The notes below the pieces were generated by a model that was not told the DNA's origin, ran no database searches, and was given only the letters and a program-made list of their open reading frames with translations. Positions 35,701 through 42,831 of a stretch of DNA of 64,000 nucleotides are shown here, in pieces. The DNA is taken from assembly GCF_900302495.1 (NCBI RefSeq), contig NZ_OMKW01000003.1:1-64000 (forward strand), read 5' to 3'. A program made the translations under genes and the position numbers. The first letter of the stretch is position 1, and each line of letters begins with the position of its first letter. Origin of the DNA: Pontivivens insulae. GTDB lineage: Bacteria > Pseudomonadota > Alphaproteobacteria > Rhodobacterales > Rhodobacteraceae.

Positions 35701-36013
35701 TGTACAGGTGGCAGGCGTCCGCTTCCGCTCCTGGCAACCGTGGAGCGCGCTGCACCCGACCATTCCAGCCCATGGGCCGCTGGTGTTCGATATGTGGGAT
35801 GCGGTCGCAGGTCGTTCTGTTGGGGGCTGTACCTATCACGTGCACCATCCGGGGGGTCGTGCCCACGAAACCCGTCCGATCAACGCGTTGGAGGCCGAAG
35901 GGCGCCGCATTGCCCGCTTCGAGGCTGGTGGTCATTCCCAAAATCTGACTGCGCCGAAATATCTGGGCGTGCATCCAGCCTTTCCGCGCACTCTGGATTT
36001 CAGGCGCATTTAA
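32714..36013 (+). CDS. Transglutaminase / DUF2126 fusion protein
   Basis: The 1099-residue protein has an N-terminal bacterial transglutaminase module: a beta region starting MSIKIALTHRTSYRYDRPIQ, then a cysteine-protease-like core with the Cys in GSCRDSAWLLVNML, the His in DLHAWCEVYLPGAGW and the Asp in GLDPTSGL. From about residue 320 to the end is DUF2126, an amidoligase-related region (RLTMGGEPTFVSAYDRD). It is cytoplasmic, with no signal peptide. GGAGAA precedes the ATG at 32714. With the divergent ATP-grasp, alpha-E and Anbu genes it makes up a predicted system that ligates and cleaves peptides. Confidence 0.93.
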   Translation: MSIKIALTHRTSYRYDRPIQLNPHVVRLRPAPHARTPVLSYSLKITPEDHFLNWQQDAFSNWQARLVFPEKTREFTVEVQVIADMIAINPFDFFLEEYASDVPFTYPATLRKELSIFRRQPRQTKTFHRYLEAAPQPVDMATNDWLVALNQYVQETIDYTVRMEPGVQDPKTTIVKALGSCRDSAWLLVNMLREFGYAARFVSGYLVQLKSDQKAIDGPSGPEEDFTDLHAWCEVYLPGAGWVGLDPTSGLFAGEGHIPLACTPLPSSAAPISGSLEKAEVDFDFDMRVDRIEEPPRVTAPIADPQWAALNRAGQAVDAKMKAADMRLTMGGEPTFVSAYDRDADEWTTGAVGPTKRAKADELIRRFRDRFAPGGMLHYGQGKWYPGEQLPRWAFSLYWRGDGAPLWKNEALVAKEGAQGASIEDAEAFMSTLCDTLEVEQDLAAPTFEDPVAFAMREQDLPDNVTAVENKLDDPQERQRLAKVFERGLNKPTAYVLPLQLAQAGDRRRFRWRSEKWKTRRGKLFLAPGDSPAGFRLPLGALEHIDKAQRVMQTPFQRDPMARPGPLPQTAGGRAVSAASEEPSDDWMAAHVWFTENDQPVRTALTVEPRDGKICVFLPPTGSADEYIDLITAVEEAAEALEQPVHIEGYEPPRDPRVNMIGVTPDPGVIEINIHPTTDWDTQTAVFDTLYEEARAIGLDASSFMVDGRPTGSGGGNHIVVGGASPSDSPFLRRPDLLGSVVRYWQRHPSLSYLFSGMFIGPTSQAPRLDEARHDSLYEMEIALKEVERAGQHVPPWLVDRIFRHLLTDLTGNTHRAEICIDKLFSPDGPTGRLGLVEFRGFEMPPHQRMASAQALIIRALLAWFWETPYKQPLKPWGTHLHDRFLLPHHCAADFHKVLEDLSQAHGQFFDPAWFAAQIDFRFPIAGVTRIEGQTLELRSAIEPWNVLGEESTGGGTARFVDSSVERLQVKVTDADPRYTLTCNGYALPMEQVEDGVQVAGVRFRSWQPWSALHPTIPAHGPLVFDMWDAVAGRSVGGCTYHVHHPGGRAHETRPINALEAEGRRIARFEAGGHSQNLTAPKYLGVHPAFPRTLDFRRI

Positions 36014-36039
36014 GCCGCGATCCTACCCGAAGGTGAAAT

Positions 36040-37491
36040 ATGCCCTCTGACCAGACGTTCTGCCCAGCACCTCGCCGTAAGTTCGTCTTGTTCAGCGCCA
36101 TTCTGGCGAGCGCAATGGGGTTCATTGACGGCTCTGTCGTGTCCATCGCCATCCCGGCGATCCGAACGGACCTCTCAGCCAGCCTGGTCGAGGTCCAGTG
36201 GATCAACAATGCTTATATGCTGGCGCTCTCCGCGCTGATCCTCGTCGGAGGCGCTGCGGGCGACCGGTTTGGCGTCGTTCGGGTGTTCATCTGGGGAATA
36301 GGCTTGTTTGTCGCCGCATCGCTGCTCTGCGCTGTTGCTCCCGGTGCAGACAGTCTGATCATAGCGCGCGGTCTTCAGGGGATAGGTGCGGCCATTATGG
36401 TGCCCGGCAGTCTCGCCCTGATTTCCAAAAGCTACCCACGGGCGGAACGCGGCAAGGCGATCGGAATTTGGGCGGCAGCCTCTGCCATCACGACAGCGGC
36501 CGGTCCGATCATCGGAGGCATCCTTCTGAGCATCGGCGATGCGAGCATCTGGCGCGTGATCTTCTTCATCAACCTGCCATTGGGCGCACTATGCCTTTGG
36601 ATGCTGATCACCCGAGTGCCGCGTGACACGCCGCGCGCAGGCGGCAGGCTGGATTGGCCGGGCGCGATTCTGGCAACGCTGGCGCTTGGTGCGGTCGCAT
36701 GGGGCTTCACCGGTGCAGGGGGTGAGCATGGCGGCGGCGCGACGTTCGCGCACATCGCACTCTGGGCGGGCGGCGGGCTCGCCATCCTGCTGGCATTCAT
36801 CTGGTGGGAAACACGTGCACCCCACCCCATGATGCCACTCCATCTCTTTGCGATGCCGGGATTTGGAGCAGCCAATCTGGTGACGTTCGCGGTCTATTTT
36901 GCCCTCGCCGCGACCATGTTCTACGTCCCAATGATCCTGATCGCGGTTTGGGAAATCCCGGAATGGCAGGTCACGTTGCTGTTCGTTCCACTGACACTCT
37001 TCATCGCTCCGCTATCAGGACCAGTTGGCGCGCTCGCCGACCGAATTGGAACAGCTCCGCCCATCGGACTTGGATGTTTTTGTGTCGCGTGCGCCTATGC
37101 CAGCCTCGCCCTAGGTCTGGATTGGATGCAGTTCTGGGGCCACGTGCTTCCATCCATGGGACTGATGGGCTTTGGGATGGCGCTGATTGTGGCGCCCCTT
37201 TCCGCTGCGGTCATGGGCGCTGTGGAAGATCAGGACAGTGGCGCTGCATCTGGCGTTAACAATGCGATCAGCCGCGTGGCAGGGCTGATCGCTGTGGCTG
37301 CGATGGGCGGTGTTGGCGCCACACTCTTCGTGAACGCAGGCGGTACGCAGGGGGCCTTTGGCGAAGCAGGCGCAAATCTTGCTGCAAGCAACGCCGGATT
37401 GGCTGGCATTGTATGGGTTACCGCCGCCCTCAGTGCTATTGCAGCAGCGATCGCACTCACCCGCCTGCGTTGGGGACCTGCCGCACCATAG
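36040..37491 (+). CDS. MFS transporter, DHA2 (14-helix) type
   Basis: The 483-residue membrane protein has the pattern of 14-helix drug:proton antiporters. Early parts read FSAILASAMGFIDGSVVSIA and VQWINNAYMLALSALILVGG, followed by the motif GDRFGVVRVF between helices. It probably exports drugs or metabolites using the proton gradient. It starts 26 bases after the transglutaminase gene and could be co-transcribed with it. The substrate is not evident. Confidence 0.9.
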   Translation: MPSDQTFCPAPRRKFVLFSAILASAMGFIDGSVVSIAIPAIRTDLSASLVEVQWINNAYMLALSALILVGGAAGDRFGVVRVFIWGIGLFVAASLLCAVAPGADSLIIARGLQGIGAAIMVPGSLALISKSYPRAERGKAIGIWAAASAITTAAGPIIGGILLSIGDASIWRVIFFINLPLGALCLWMLITRVPRDTPRAGGRLDWPGAILATLALGAVAWGFTGAGGEHGGGATFAHIALWAGGGLAILLAFIWWETRAPHPMMPLHLFAMPGFGAANLVTFAVYFALAATMFYVPMILIAVWEIPEWQVTLLFVPLTLFIAPLSGPVGALADRIGTAPPIGLGCFCVACAYASLALGLDWMQFWGHVLPSMGLMGFGMALIVAPLSAAVMGAVEDQDSGAASGVNNAISRVAGLIAVAAMGGVGATLFVNAGGTQGAFGEAGANLAASNAGLAGIVWVTAALSAIAAAIALTRLRWGPAAP

Positions 37492-37531
37492 GCTCTGGTC
37501 CTTGCCCTCGGCCCCCGCTATATCGCCCCAC

Positions 37532-39139
37532 ATGTTAGATCGCGCTCACAACAAAATGGATTTGCCTGCCGAGATTGCCCGGCGGCGCACATTCGCCATC
37601 ATCTCGCACCCCGATGCGGGCAAGACGACACTGACCGAGAAATTCCTCCTCTATGGTGGTGCGATCCAGATGGCGGGACAGGTGCGCGCCAAAGGGGAGG
37701 CGCGGCGCACACGCTCGGACTTCATGCAGATGGAAAAAGATCGCGGCATCTCTGTCTCGGCCTCTGCCATGTCGTTCGAGTTCGCGGACTACTGGTTCAA
37801 TCTGGTGGACACGCCGGGCCACTCCGATTTCTCCGAAGATACCTATCGCACGCTGACGGCCGTTGATGCAGCTGTGATGGTGATTGATGGTGCCAAGGGT
37901 GTGGAAAGCCAGACACAGAAGCTCTTTGAAGTCTGCCGGATGCGCGACCTGCCGATCCTGACCTTCTGTAACAAGATGGACCGCGAAAGCCGTGACACGT
38001 TCGAGATCATCGACGAAATCCAGGAAAACCTTGCCATCGACGTGACGCCAGCAAGCTGGCCCATCGGTGTTGGGCGCGACTTCTTGGGCTGTTACGACAT
38101 GCTCAACGATCGGCTCGAACTGATGGACCGTGCAGACCGGAACACTGTTGCCGAAAGCGTTTCCATCAACGGTCTCGACGATCCCAAATTGGCCGAGCAC
38201 ATTCCCGCCGACCTGCTGGAGAAGCTCGTGGAAGAGGTCGAGATGGTGCGAGAGCTCATGCCCGCCTTCGACCAGCAGGCCTTCCTTGACGGCACCCTGA
38301 CGCCAATCTGGTTCGGCTCGGCCATCAACTCCTTCGGCGTTCAGGAACTGATGCGCGGCATTGGCGATTTCGGACCTGAGCCGCAGGTGCGTCCGGCGGA
38401 ACCGCGCCAGGTCTCCCCGGATGAAAAGAAGGTCGCAGGCTTCGTGTTCAAGGTGCAGGCCAATATGGACCCAAAGCACCGCGACCGCGTGGCTTTCGTG
38501 CGGCTCTGCTCGGGTCACTTCAAGCGCGGCATGAAGGTTCATCATGTCCGTACAAAAAAACCGATGGCGGTCAGCAACCCGGTACTCTTCCTCGCCTCCG
38601 ACCGTGAGTTGGCAGAGGAGGCATGGGCCGGTGATATCATCGGTATCCCAAACCACGGGCAATTGCGCATCGGCGACGCCCTGACAGAAGGCGAAGATCT
38701 GCGCTTCACCGGCATCCCGTCCTTCGCGCCAGAGCTATTGCAATCCGTACGCGCTGGCGACCCGATGAAGGCCAAGCATCTCGACAAGGCCCTTCAGCAA
38801 TTTGCCGAAGAGGGTGCAGCGAAGATCTTCAAGCCGATGATCGGCTCAGGTGCGATTGTTGGCGTCGTCGGTCAGTTGCAATTCGAGGTATTGGCCAGCC
38901 GGATCGAGATGGAATATGGCCTGCCGGTTCGTTTCGAGCCGACACAGTTTACATCTGCTCGCTGGGTCTCAGGCCCGCAAGGTGAGATTGATCGGTTCGC
39001 AAACACCAACAAGGGACACATGGCCACCGATCATGATGGTGACCATGTGTTCTTGACCCGTTTGCAGTGGGACATCGACCGCGTGGCGCGGGATTGGCCG
39101 GAGCTGAAACTCACCTCTACCAAAGAAATGCTGTCCTGA
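37532..39139 (+). CDS. prfC: Peptide chain release factor 3
   Basis: The 535-residue GTPase removes RF1 and RF2 from the ribosome after termination. The G motifs are SHPDAGKTT, DTPGHSDF and NKMD, and the RF3-specific RARGxxR-like region reads KGEARRTRSDFMQMEKDRG. The start at 37532 (MLDRAHNK) is uncertain by eight codons, because the ATG at 37556 also works. The length matches RF3. It is followed by two small membrane genes on the other strand whose stop directly abuts its own. Confidence 0.95.
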   Translation: MLDRAHNKMDLPAEIARRRTFAIISHPDAGKTTLTEKFLLYGGAIQMAGQVRAKGEARRTRSDFMQMEKDRGISVSASAMSFEFADYWFNLVDTPGHSDFSEDTYRTLTAVDAAVMVIDGAKGVESQTQKLFEVCRMRDLPILTFCNKMDRESRDTFEIIDEIQENLAIDVTPASWPIGVGRDFLGCYDMLNDRLELMDRADRNTVAESVSINGLDDPKLAEHIPADLLEKLVEEVEMVRELMPAFDQQAFLDGTLTPIWFGSAINSFGVQELMRGIGDFGPEPQVRPAEPRQVSPDEKKVAGFVFKVQANMDPKHRDRVAFVRLCSGHFKRGMKVHHVRTKKPMAVSNPVLFLASDRELAEEAWAGDIIGIPNHGQLRIGDALTEGEDLRFTGIPSFAPELLQSVRAGDPMKAKHLDKALQQFAEEGAAKIFKPMIGSGAIVGVVGQLQFEVLASRIEMEYGLPVRFEPTQFTSARWVSGPQGEIDRFANTNKGHMATDHDGDHVFLTRLQWDIDRVARDWPELKLTSTKEMLS

Positions 39140-39379
39140 TCAACTTCCGTGGCGACCTTGTGCAACTTGCGAGACAAGGTCGCTGCGCGCCATCTCCATA
39201 CGGCGTAAGGAACGCCACTTGAGGAAGGCAATAAGGATCGCACCCAACATAATGCCGACGCCGCCCCCGGGGCTGAGCAGAAGCAGCAAAAACTCCCGCA
39301 TCAACGTCGGTTCTTGGTCCAGGCCGAGCCATTCGACATAGCCGGACGTGCCTGCCAATCCGTTTGCTTCACCGCTCAT
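39140..39379 (-). CDS. Small single-helix membrane protein
   Basis: The 79-residue product has one hydrophobic segment (GVGIMLGAILIAFLKW) followed by a basic tail with SLRRMEMARSDLVSQ. It overlaps its upstream partner by four bases (ATGA). I do not recognise the family. Confidence 0.55.
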   Translation of the reverse strand: MSGEANGLAGTSGYVEWLGLDQEPTLMREFLLLLLSPGGGVGIMLGAILIAFLKWRSLRRMEMARSDLVSQVAQGRHGS

Positions 39380-39642
39380 GCTGCACCCCCGCTGCTGCGA
39401 TCCCGGCGTTGAGCACGCACCGCGCGCAGCTCTGCCGCTGAGAGTTTCACTCGCTTGGACGACGCGGATCCCTTTCGAGTCCCTCGTTCCTTAGGTTTGT
39501 TCGATTTCGGCAACGCCAAGAGCCCGAATATCACCAGTGATACGACCAGCCCCGTCACAAATTGGAACGGGAATGTGTCGGGCACCGCAATCGCAAATTC
39601 AAGCGCGCGCTCGCCAAATGTGAGGGGGACTTCGTCTTCCAT
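39376..39642 (-). CDS. Small membrane protein with a basic C-terminal tail
   Basis: The 88-residue product has one hydrophobic segment (FVTGLVVSLVIFGLLAL) near its middle and a long Lys/Arg-rich tail (KPKERGTRKGSASSKRVK). It is the first of a two-gene unit, both with a single membrane helix and a charged cytoplasmic end. The pair may form a complex. The family is not recognised. Confidence 0.55.
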   Translation of the reverse strand: MEDEVPLTFGERALEFAIAVPDTFPFQFVTGLVVSLVIFGLLALPKSNKPKERGTRKGSASSKRVKLSAAELRAVRAQRRDRSSGGAA

Positions 39643-39730
39643 GTGTCAGCCTGTCAATCTTCTACCATCGGTAGAATTGCTTGAGATCAAGGCGACATTA
39701 CGTCGAAGCTGCGCCAAAACTTTGTGCGGA

Positions 39731-40543
39731 TTAATCCACAAATGCCTTTTCAATGACAAAATCACCGGGGGCGGAGTTGGATCCCTCCTCCATGCCCGCA
39801 TCCTCGCAAATCTGCTTATGCTCCTGAAGCATCGCCATGGATCCGCAAATCATCACCCGGTCATCTTCTGGGGTAAGCGCGCGCCCGGTTGCGTCCGCAA
39901 ACCGGCCGTCACGAAGCCAATCGGTCATACGGCCCATCTGCTCGGACGTTTCGCGGGTGGTGGTTCCGATAAAACGCAACTTGCCGTTGACCACTTCGGA
40001 CAGCATCTCATCCGCCTCAATCTCGGCCACCAACGCCTTGCCGTAGTCCAATTCATGCAAATCGCGGCATGTCTGCGTCAAAATGACTTCATCATATTTT
40101 TCATAGGTCTCCGGATCCCGGATCACACTTGCGAATGGTGCGATGCCGGTGCCCGTCGAAAATAGGATCAAGCGCTTGCCAGGGGTCAGCGCATCATGGA
40201 CGAGCGTCCCAACGGGCTTTGCCCGCATGACAATCTCATCACCGACCGCAATATGCTGCAGGCGCGATGTCAGCGGGCCATCATCGACCTTGATCGAATA
40301 GAATTCGAGCTCTTCCGCCCAATTCGGGCTTGCAATGGAATAGGCCCGCAAGAGTGGCCGCTCCCCGTCCACCCGTCCAATCATCGCAAATTCACCGGAC
40401 CGAAAGCGCAGACTCGCCGGTCTTTCACACGTGAAAGAGAACGTCCGGTCCGTCCAGTGACGTACGCCGGTAACTTTCAAAAACGCAACGCCACGCAGAC
40501 CCTTTGGCAATTCATCGAGGGGCGTTTGGGAACTGAAGGTCAT
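39731..40543 (-). CDS. fpr: Ferredoxin/flavodoxin-NADP reductase
   Basis: The 270-residue flavoenzyme exchanges electrons between NADPH and ferredoxin or flavodoxin. The FAD motif RAYSIAS and the NADP-binding stretch FSTGTGIAPFASVIRDPE are intact, and the C-terminus ends VIEKAFVD, as in bacterial subclass I enzymes. The ATG at 40543 gives the normal N-terminus; the frame is open further upstream without support. It could supply the P450 encoded at 7.3 kb, though this is inference only. Confidence 0.93.
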   Translation of the reverse strand: MTFSSQTPLDELPKGLRGVAFLKVTGVRHWTDRTFSFTCERPASLRFRSGEFAMIGRVDGERPLLRAYSIASPNWAEELEFYSIKVDDGPLTSRLQHIAVGDEIVMRAKPVGTLVHDALTPGKRLILFSTGTGIAPFASVIRDPETYEKYDEVILTQTCRDLHELDYGKALVAEIEADEMLSEVVNGKLRFIGTTTRETSEQMGRMTDWLRDGRFADATGRALTPEDDRVMICGSMAMLQEHKQICEDAGMEEGSNSAPGDFVIEKAFVD

Positions 40544-40680
40544 CTGATGCGTCTCTCTTCTATATCGATGTGATGCATATACGGCCCAAGTCAGCCGGCT
40601 AACAGGGGCAAACGTATAGGGTCCAGGCCCGTTTAATTGACTCAGAGCCATAATACGGGCATAGGCACAGCAGTCATGAA

Positions 40681-40702
40681 ACGCGACCATTTCGGGTCGC
40701 GT
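40681..40702 (+). other. Hairpin in the leader of the DEAD-box helicase gene
   Basis: ACGCGACC (40681-40688) pairs perfectly with GGTCGCGT (40695-40702), with a six-base loop. It lies 60 bases before the helicase start. A helicase that unwinds its own leader is a possible control, unproved. Confidence 0.45.
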
Positions 40703-40762
40703 CGGTCGCTGAGGATGAGAGCGGCCCACACCGCAGATACTCCCAGAAGACAAAGGGTCACT

Positions 40763-42322
40763 ATGACGAAATTTGCCGATCTCGAACTAGACGAGAAGGT
40801 TCTCAAGGCCGTAACCGAGGCCGGGTATGAAAGCCCGACGCCAATTCAGGAACAGGCCATCCCGCACGCCCTCATGGGCAAGGACGTTCTGGGCATCGCG
40901 CAGACGGGAACCGGCAAAACGGCGAGCTTTACGCTCCCCATGATTTCAATTCTTGCCCAAGGCCGCGCGCGCGCACGGATGCCCCGGTCGCTGATCCTGT
41001 GCCCCACGCGCGAACTCGCCGCACAGGTGGCTGAGAATTTCGAGATCTATGGCAAATACCACAAACTCTCGATGGCCCTGCTGATCGGTGGCGTAAGCTT
41101 CAAGGATCAGGACAAGCTGATTGATCGTGGCGTCGACGTGCTGATCGCAACGCCGGGTCGTCTGCTCGACCATTTCGAGCGTGGCAAACTGATGCTGACC
41201 GGCGTGCAGGTGATGGTGGTCGACGAGGCTGACCGCATGCTGGATATGGGATTCATCCCCGATATCGAACGCATTTTCGGACTTACGCCATTCACCCGGC
41301 AAACCTTGTTCTTCTCGGCCACTATGGCGCCAGAGATTACGCGGATCACCGAGACGTTCCTGCACAATCCGGTTCGGGTCGAGGTTGCCCGACAGGCTAC
41401 GACGTCCGAGACGATCACGCAGTCGGTCGTTTTGCATCGCCCCTCCGGCAAGAAGGGCGCGGATGGAGAGAAGCGCGAGGTTTTGCGTCGCCTGGTCGAA
41501 GCGGAAGACAATTTGACCAACGGCATCATCTTCTGCAATCGCAAGCGCGACGTGGATATCGTCGCGAAATCGCTTAAAAAGCACGGTCTGGATGCCGCCG
41601 CGATCCACGGGGATCTTGATCAGTCGCTTCGAATGAAAACGCTGGACGGGTTCCGGAACGGTGATCTTAAACTTCTGATTGCATCCGATGTCGCCGCGCG
41701 CGGCCTGGATGTGCCGAATGTAAGCCACGTCTTCAACTATGACGTTCCAATCCACTCCGAGGATTATGTACACCGCATTGGCCGGACCGGTCGCGCGGGG
41801 CGGGACGGTAAGGCGATCATGATCTGCTTCCCGCATGAGGAGAAGTATCTCGACAAGATCGAAGAGCTGGTGAAGAAGGCGATCCCGCGTCAGGACAGTC
41901 CGCTGGACAGCGCACCTGCGGCAGACGCCAAATCCGATGCTCCGGCGGAAGAGGATGCGAAACCGCGCCGCTCCCGCTCACGCAGCCGCAAGCAGGATAA
42001 ACCTGCCGAGGCCGAGGCACAGTCGAACGATCAGTCAGAAACGCCGGCGGTTGATGCAAAGACCAAAGCGCGTGAGGAAAAACCGCAGGCCGAGCGCAAT
42101 CGCGATGACAGCCGCTCTGGCAACAATCGCAATCGCGGGCGCGGCGGCCGTGGCAACCGGAACGACGACAATCGCGTTGTTGGAATGGGCGATCATGTCC
42201 CCGCCTTCATGTTGCGGGAAATCAAGATCCCAAAGGCGACGCGCCGCAAAAAGGCAGAGCCAGAGGCAGACGCACCGACTGCTGATGATGGGCAAGACGG
42301 CTCCACCGGCGCCGCAGCCTAA
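40763..42322 (+). CDS. DEAD-box RNA helicase (RhlE-like)
   Basis: The 519-residue helicase has the Q motif SPTPIQEQAIP, Walker A AQTGTGKT, DEAD, SAT and HRIGRTGRAGRDG. The C-terminal tail from about residue 385 is hydrophilic and ends in an Arg/Asn/Gly-rich segment (NNRNRGRGGRGNRNDD), typical of RNA-binding tails. It resembles RhlE helicases in ribosome assembly and RNA decay, and ribonuclease J is encoded close by. The ATG at 40763 is chosen for the N-terminal family sequence. A strong terminator follows. Confidence 0.93.
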   Translation: MTKFADLELDEKVLKAVTEAGYESPTPIQEQAIPHALMGKDVLGIAQTGTGKTASFTLPMISILAQGRARARMPRSLILCPTRELAAQVAENFEIYGKYHKLSMALLIGGVSFKDQDKLIDRGVDVLIATPGRLLDHFERGKLMLTGVQVMVVDEADRMLDMGFIPDIERIFGLTPFTRQTLFFSATMAPEITRITETFLHNPVRVEVARQATTSETITQSVVLHRPSGKKGADGEKREVLRRLVEAEDNLTNGIIFCNRKRDVDIVAKSLKKHGLDAAAIHGDLDQSLRMKTLDGFRNGDLKLLIASDVAARGLDVPNVSHVFNYDVPIHSEDYVHRIGRTGRAGRDGKAIMICFPHEEKYLDKIEELVKKAIPRQDSPLDSAPAADAKSDAPAEEDAKPRRSRSRSRKQDKPAEAEAQSNDQSETPAVDAKTKAREEKPQAERNRDDSRSGNNRNRGRGGRGNRNDDNRVVGMGDHVPAFMLREIKIPKATRRKKAEPEADAPTADDGQDGSTGAAA

Positions 42323-42332
42323 AACTTCAACT

Positions 42333-42357
42333 CCCCGGCCAATGTGCCGGGGTTTTT
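42333..42357 (+). terminator. Terminator of the DEAD-box helicase gene
   Basis: CCCCGGC pairs with GCCGGGG around a six-base loop and is followed by TTTTT. It lies ten bases after the stop. Confidence 0.88.
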
Positions 42358-42372
42358 CGTTGGACGAACAGC

Positions 42373-42759
42373 ATGCGCCTACGCCCTCAATATCACTTCC
42401 GGCCGGGTCCGAATGGTTTACGCGCCTGGGACGTGCGAAAGCTGATCACGCTGGCAGAGGCGCTGCCCATTGAAGCGGTTAACATTGAGGAAATCACCGA
42501 GCTCGACGCGCCATATTGGTACGCGCATGGAGAACAGCCGACGACGCGCTCAATCGTCGGCCATATGCGACTTATGAACGATGCGGACACCGCTTTTCCG
42601 ATCCTGCTGTGCGAAGATGGGCACATCATGGACGGAATGCACCGCGTCGCGAAGCGCGTGCTTGATGGACACAAAGATGTTCTCGCCCGCCGTTTCCTGA
42701 AGACGCCGCCTCCCGATTTTGAGGGCGTGTCGCCGGGCGAGCTGCCTTACGACACCTAG
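42373..42759 (+). CDS. ParB-nuclease-like small protein
   Basis: The 128-residue product contains HIMDGMHRVAKRVLDG, which resembles the DGxHR motif of ParB/Srx-fold proteins. That fold binds nucleotides and in ParB acts as a CTPase. There is no DNA-binding domain. The N-terminal part reads YHFRPGPNGLRAWDVRKL. It stands alone between two terminators. The function is unknown, and the fold assignment is moderately sure. Confidence 0.65.
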   Translation: MRLRPQYHFRPGPNGLRAWDVRKLITLAEALPIEAVNIEEITELDAPYWYAHGEQPTTRSIVGHMRLMNDADTAFPILLCEDGHIMDGMHRVAKRVLDGHKDVLARRFLKTPPPDFEGVSPGELPYDT

Positions 42760-42771
42760 TCACAAAATGAG

Positions 42772-42799
42772 AAGGCCCCGCGCAAGCGCCGGGGCCTTT
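42772..42799. terminator. Terminator between the ParB-like gene and rnj
   Basis: AAGGCCCCG and CGGGGCCTT form a nine-pair stem with a short loop, followed by TT on the plus strand. The complement is followed by a weaker T-rich run, so it may serve both converging genes. Confidence 0.8.
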
Positions 42800-42831
42800 T
42801 CCGCATTCAGATAGGGTGCGCGATGTCGCCC

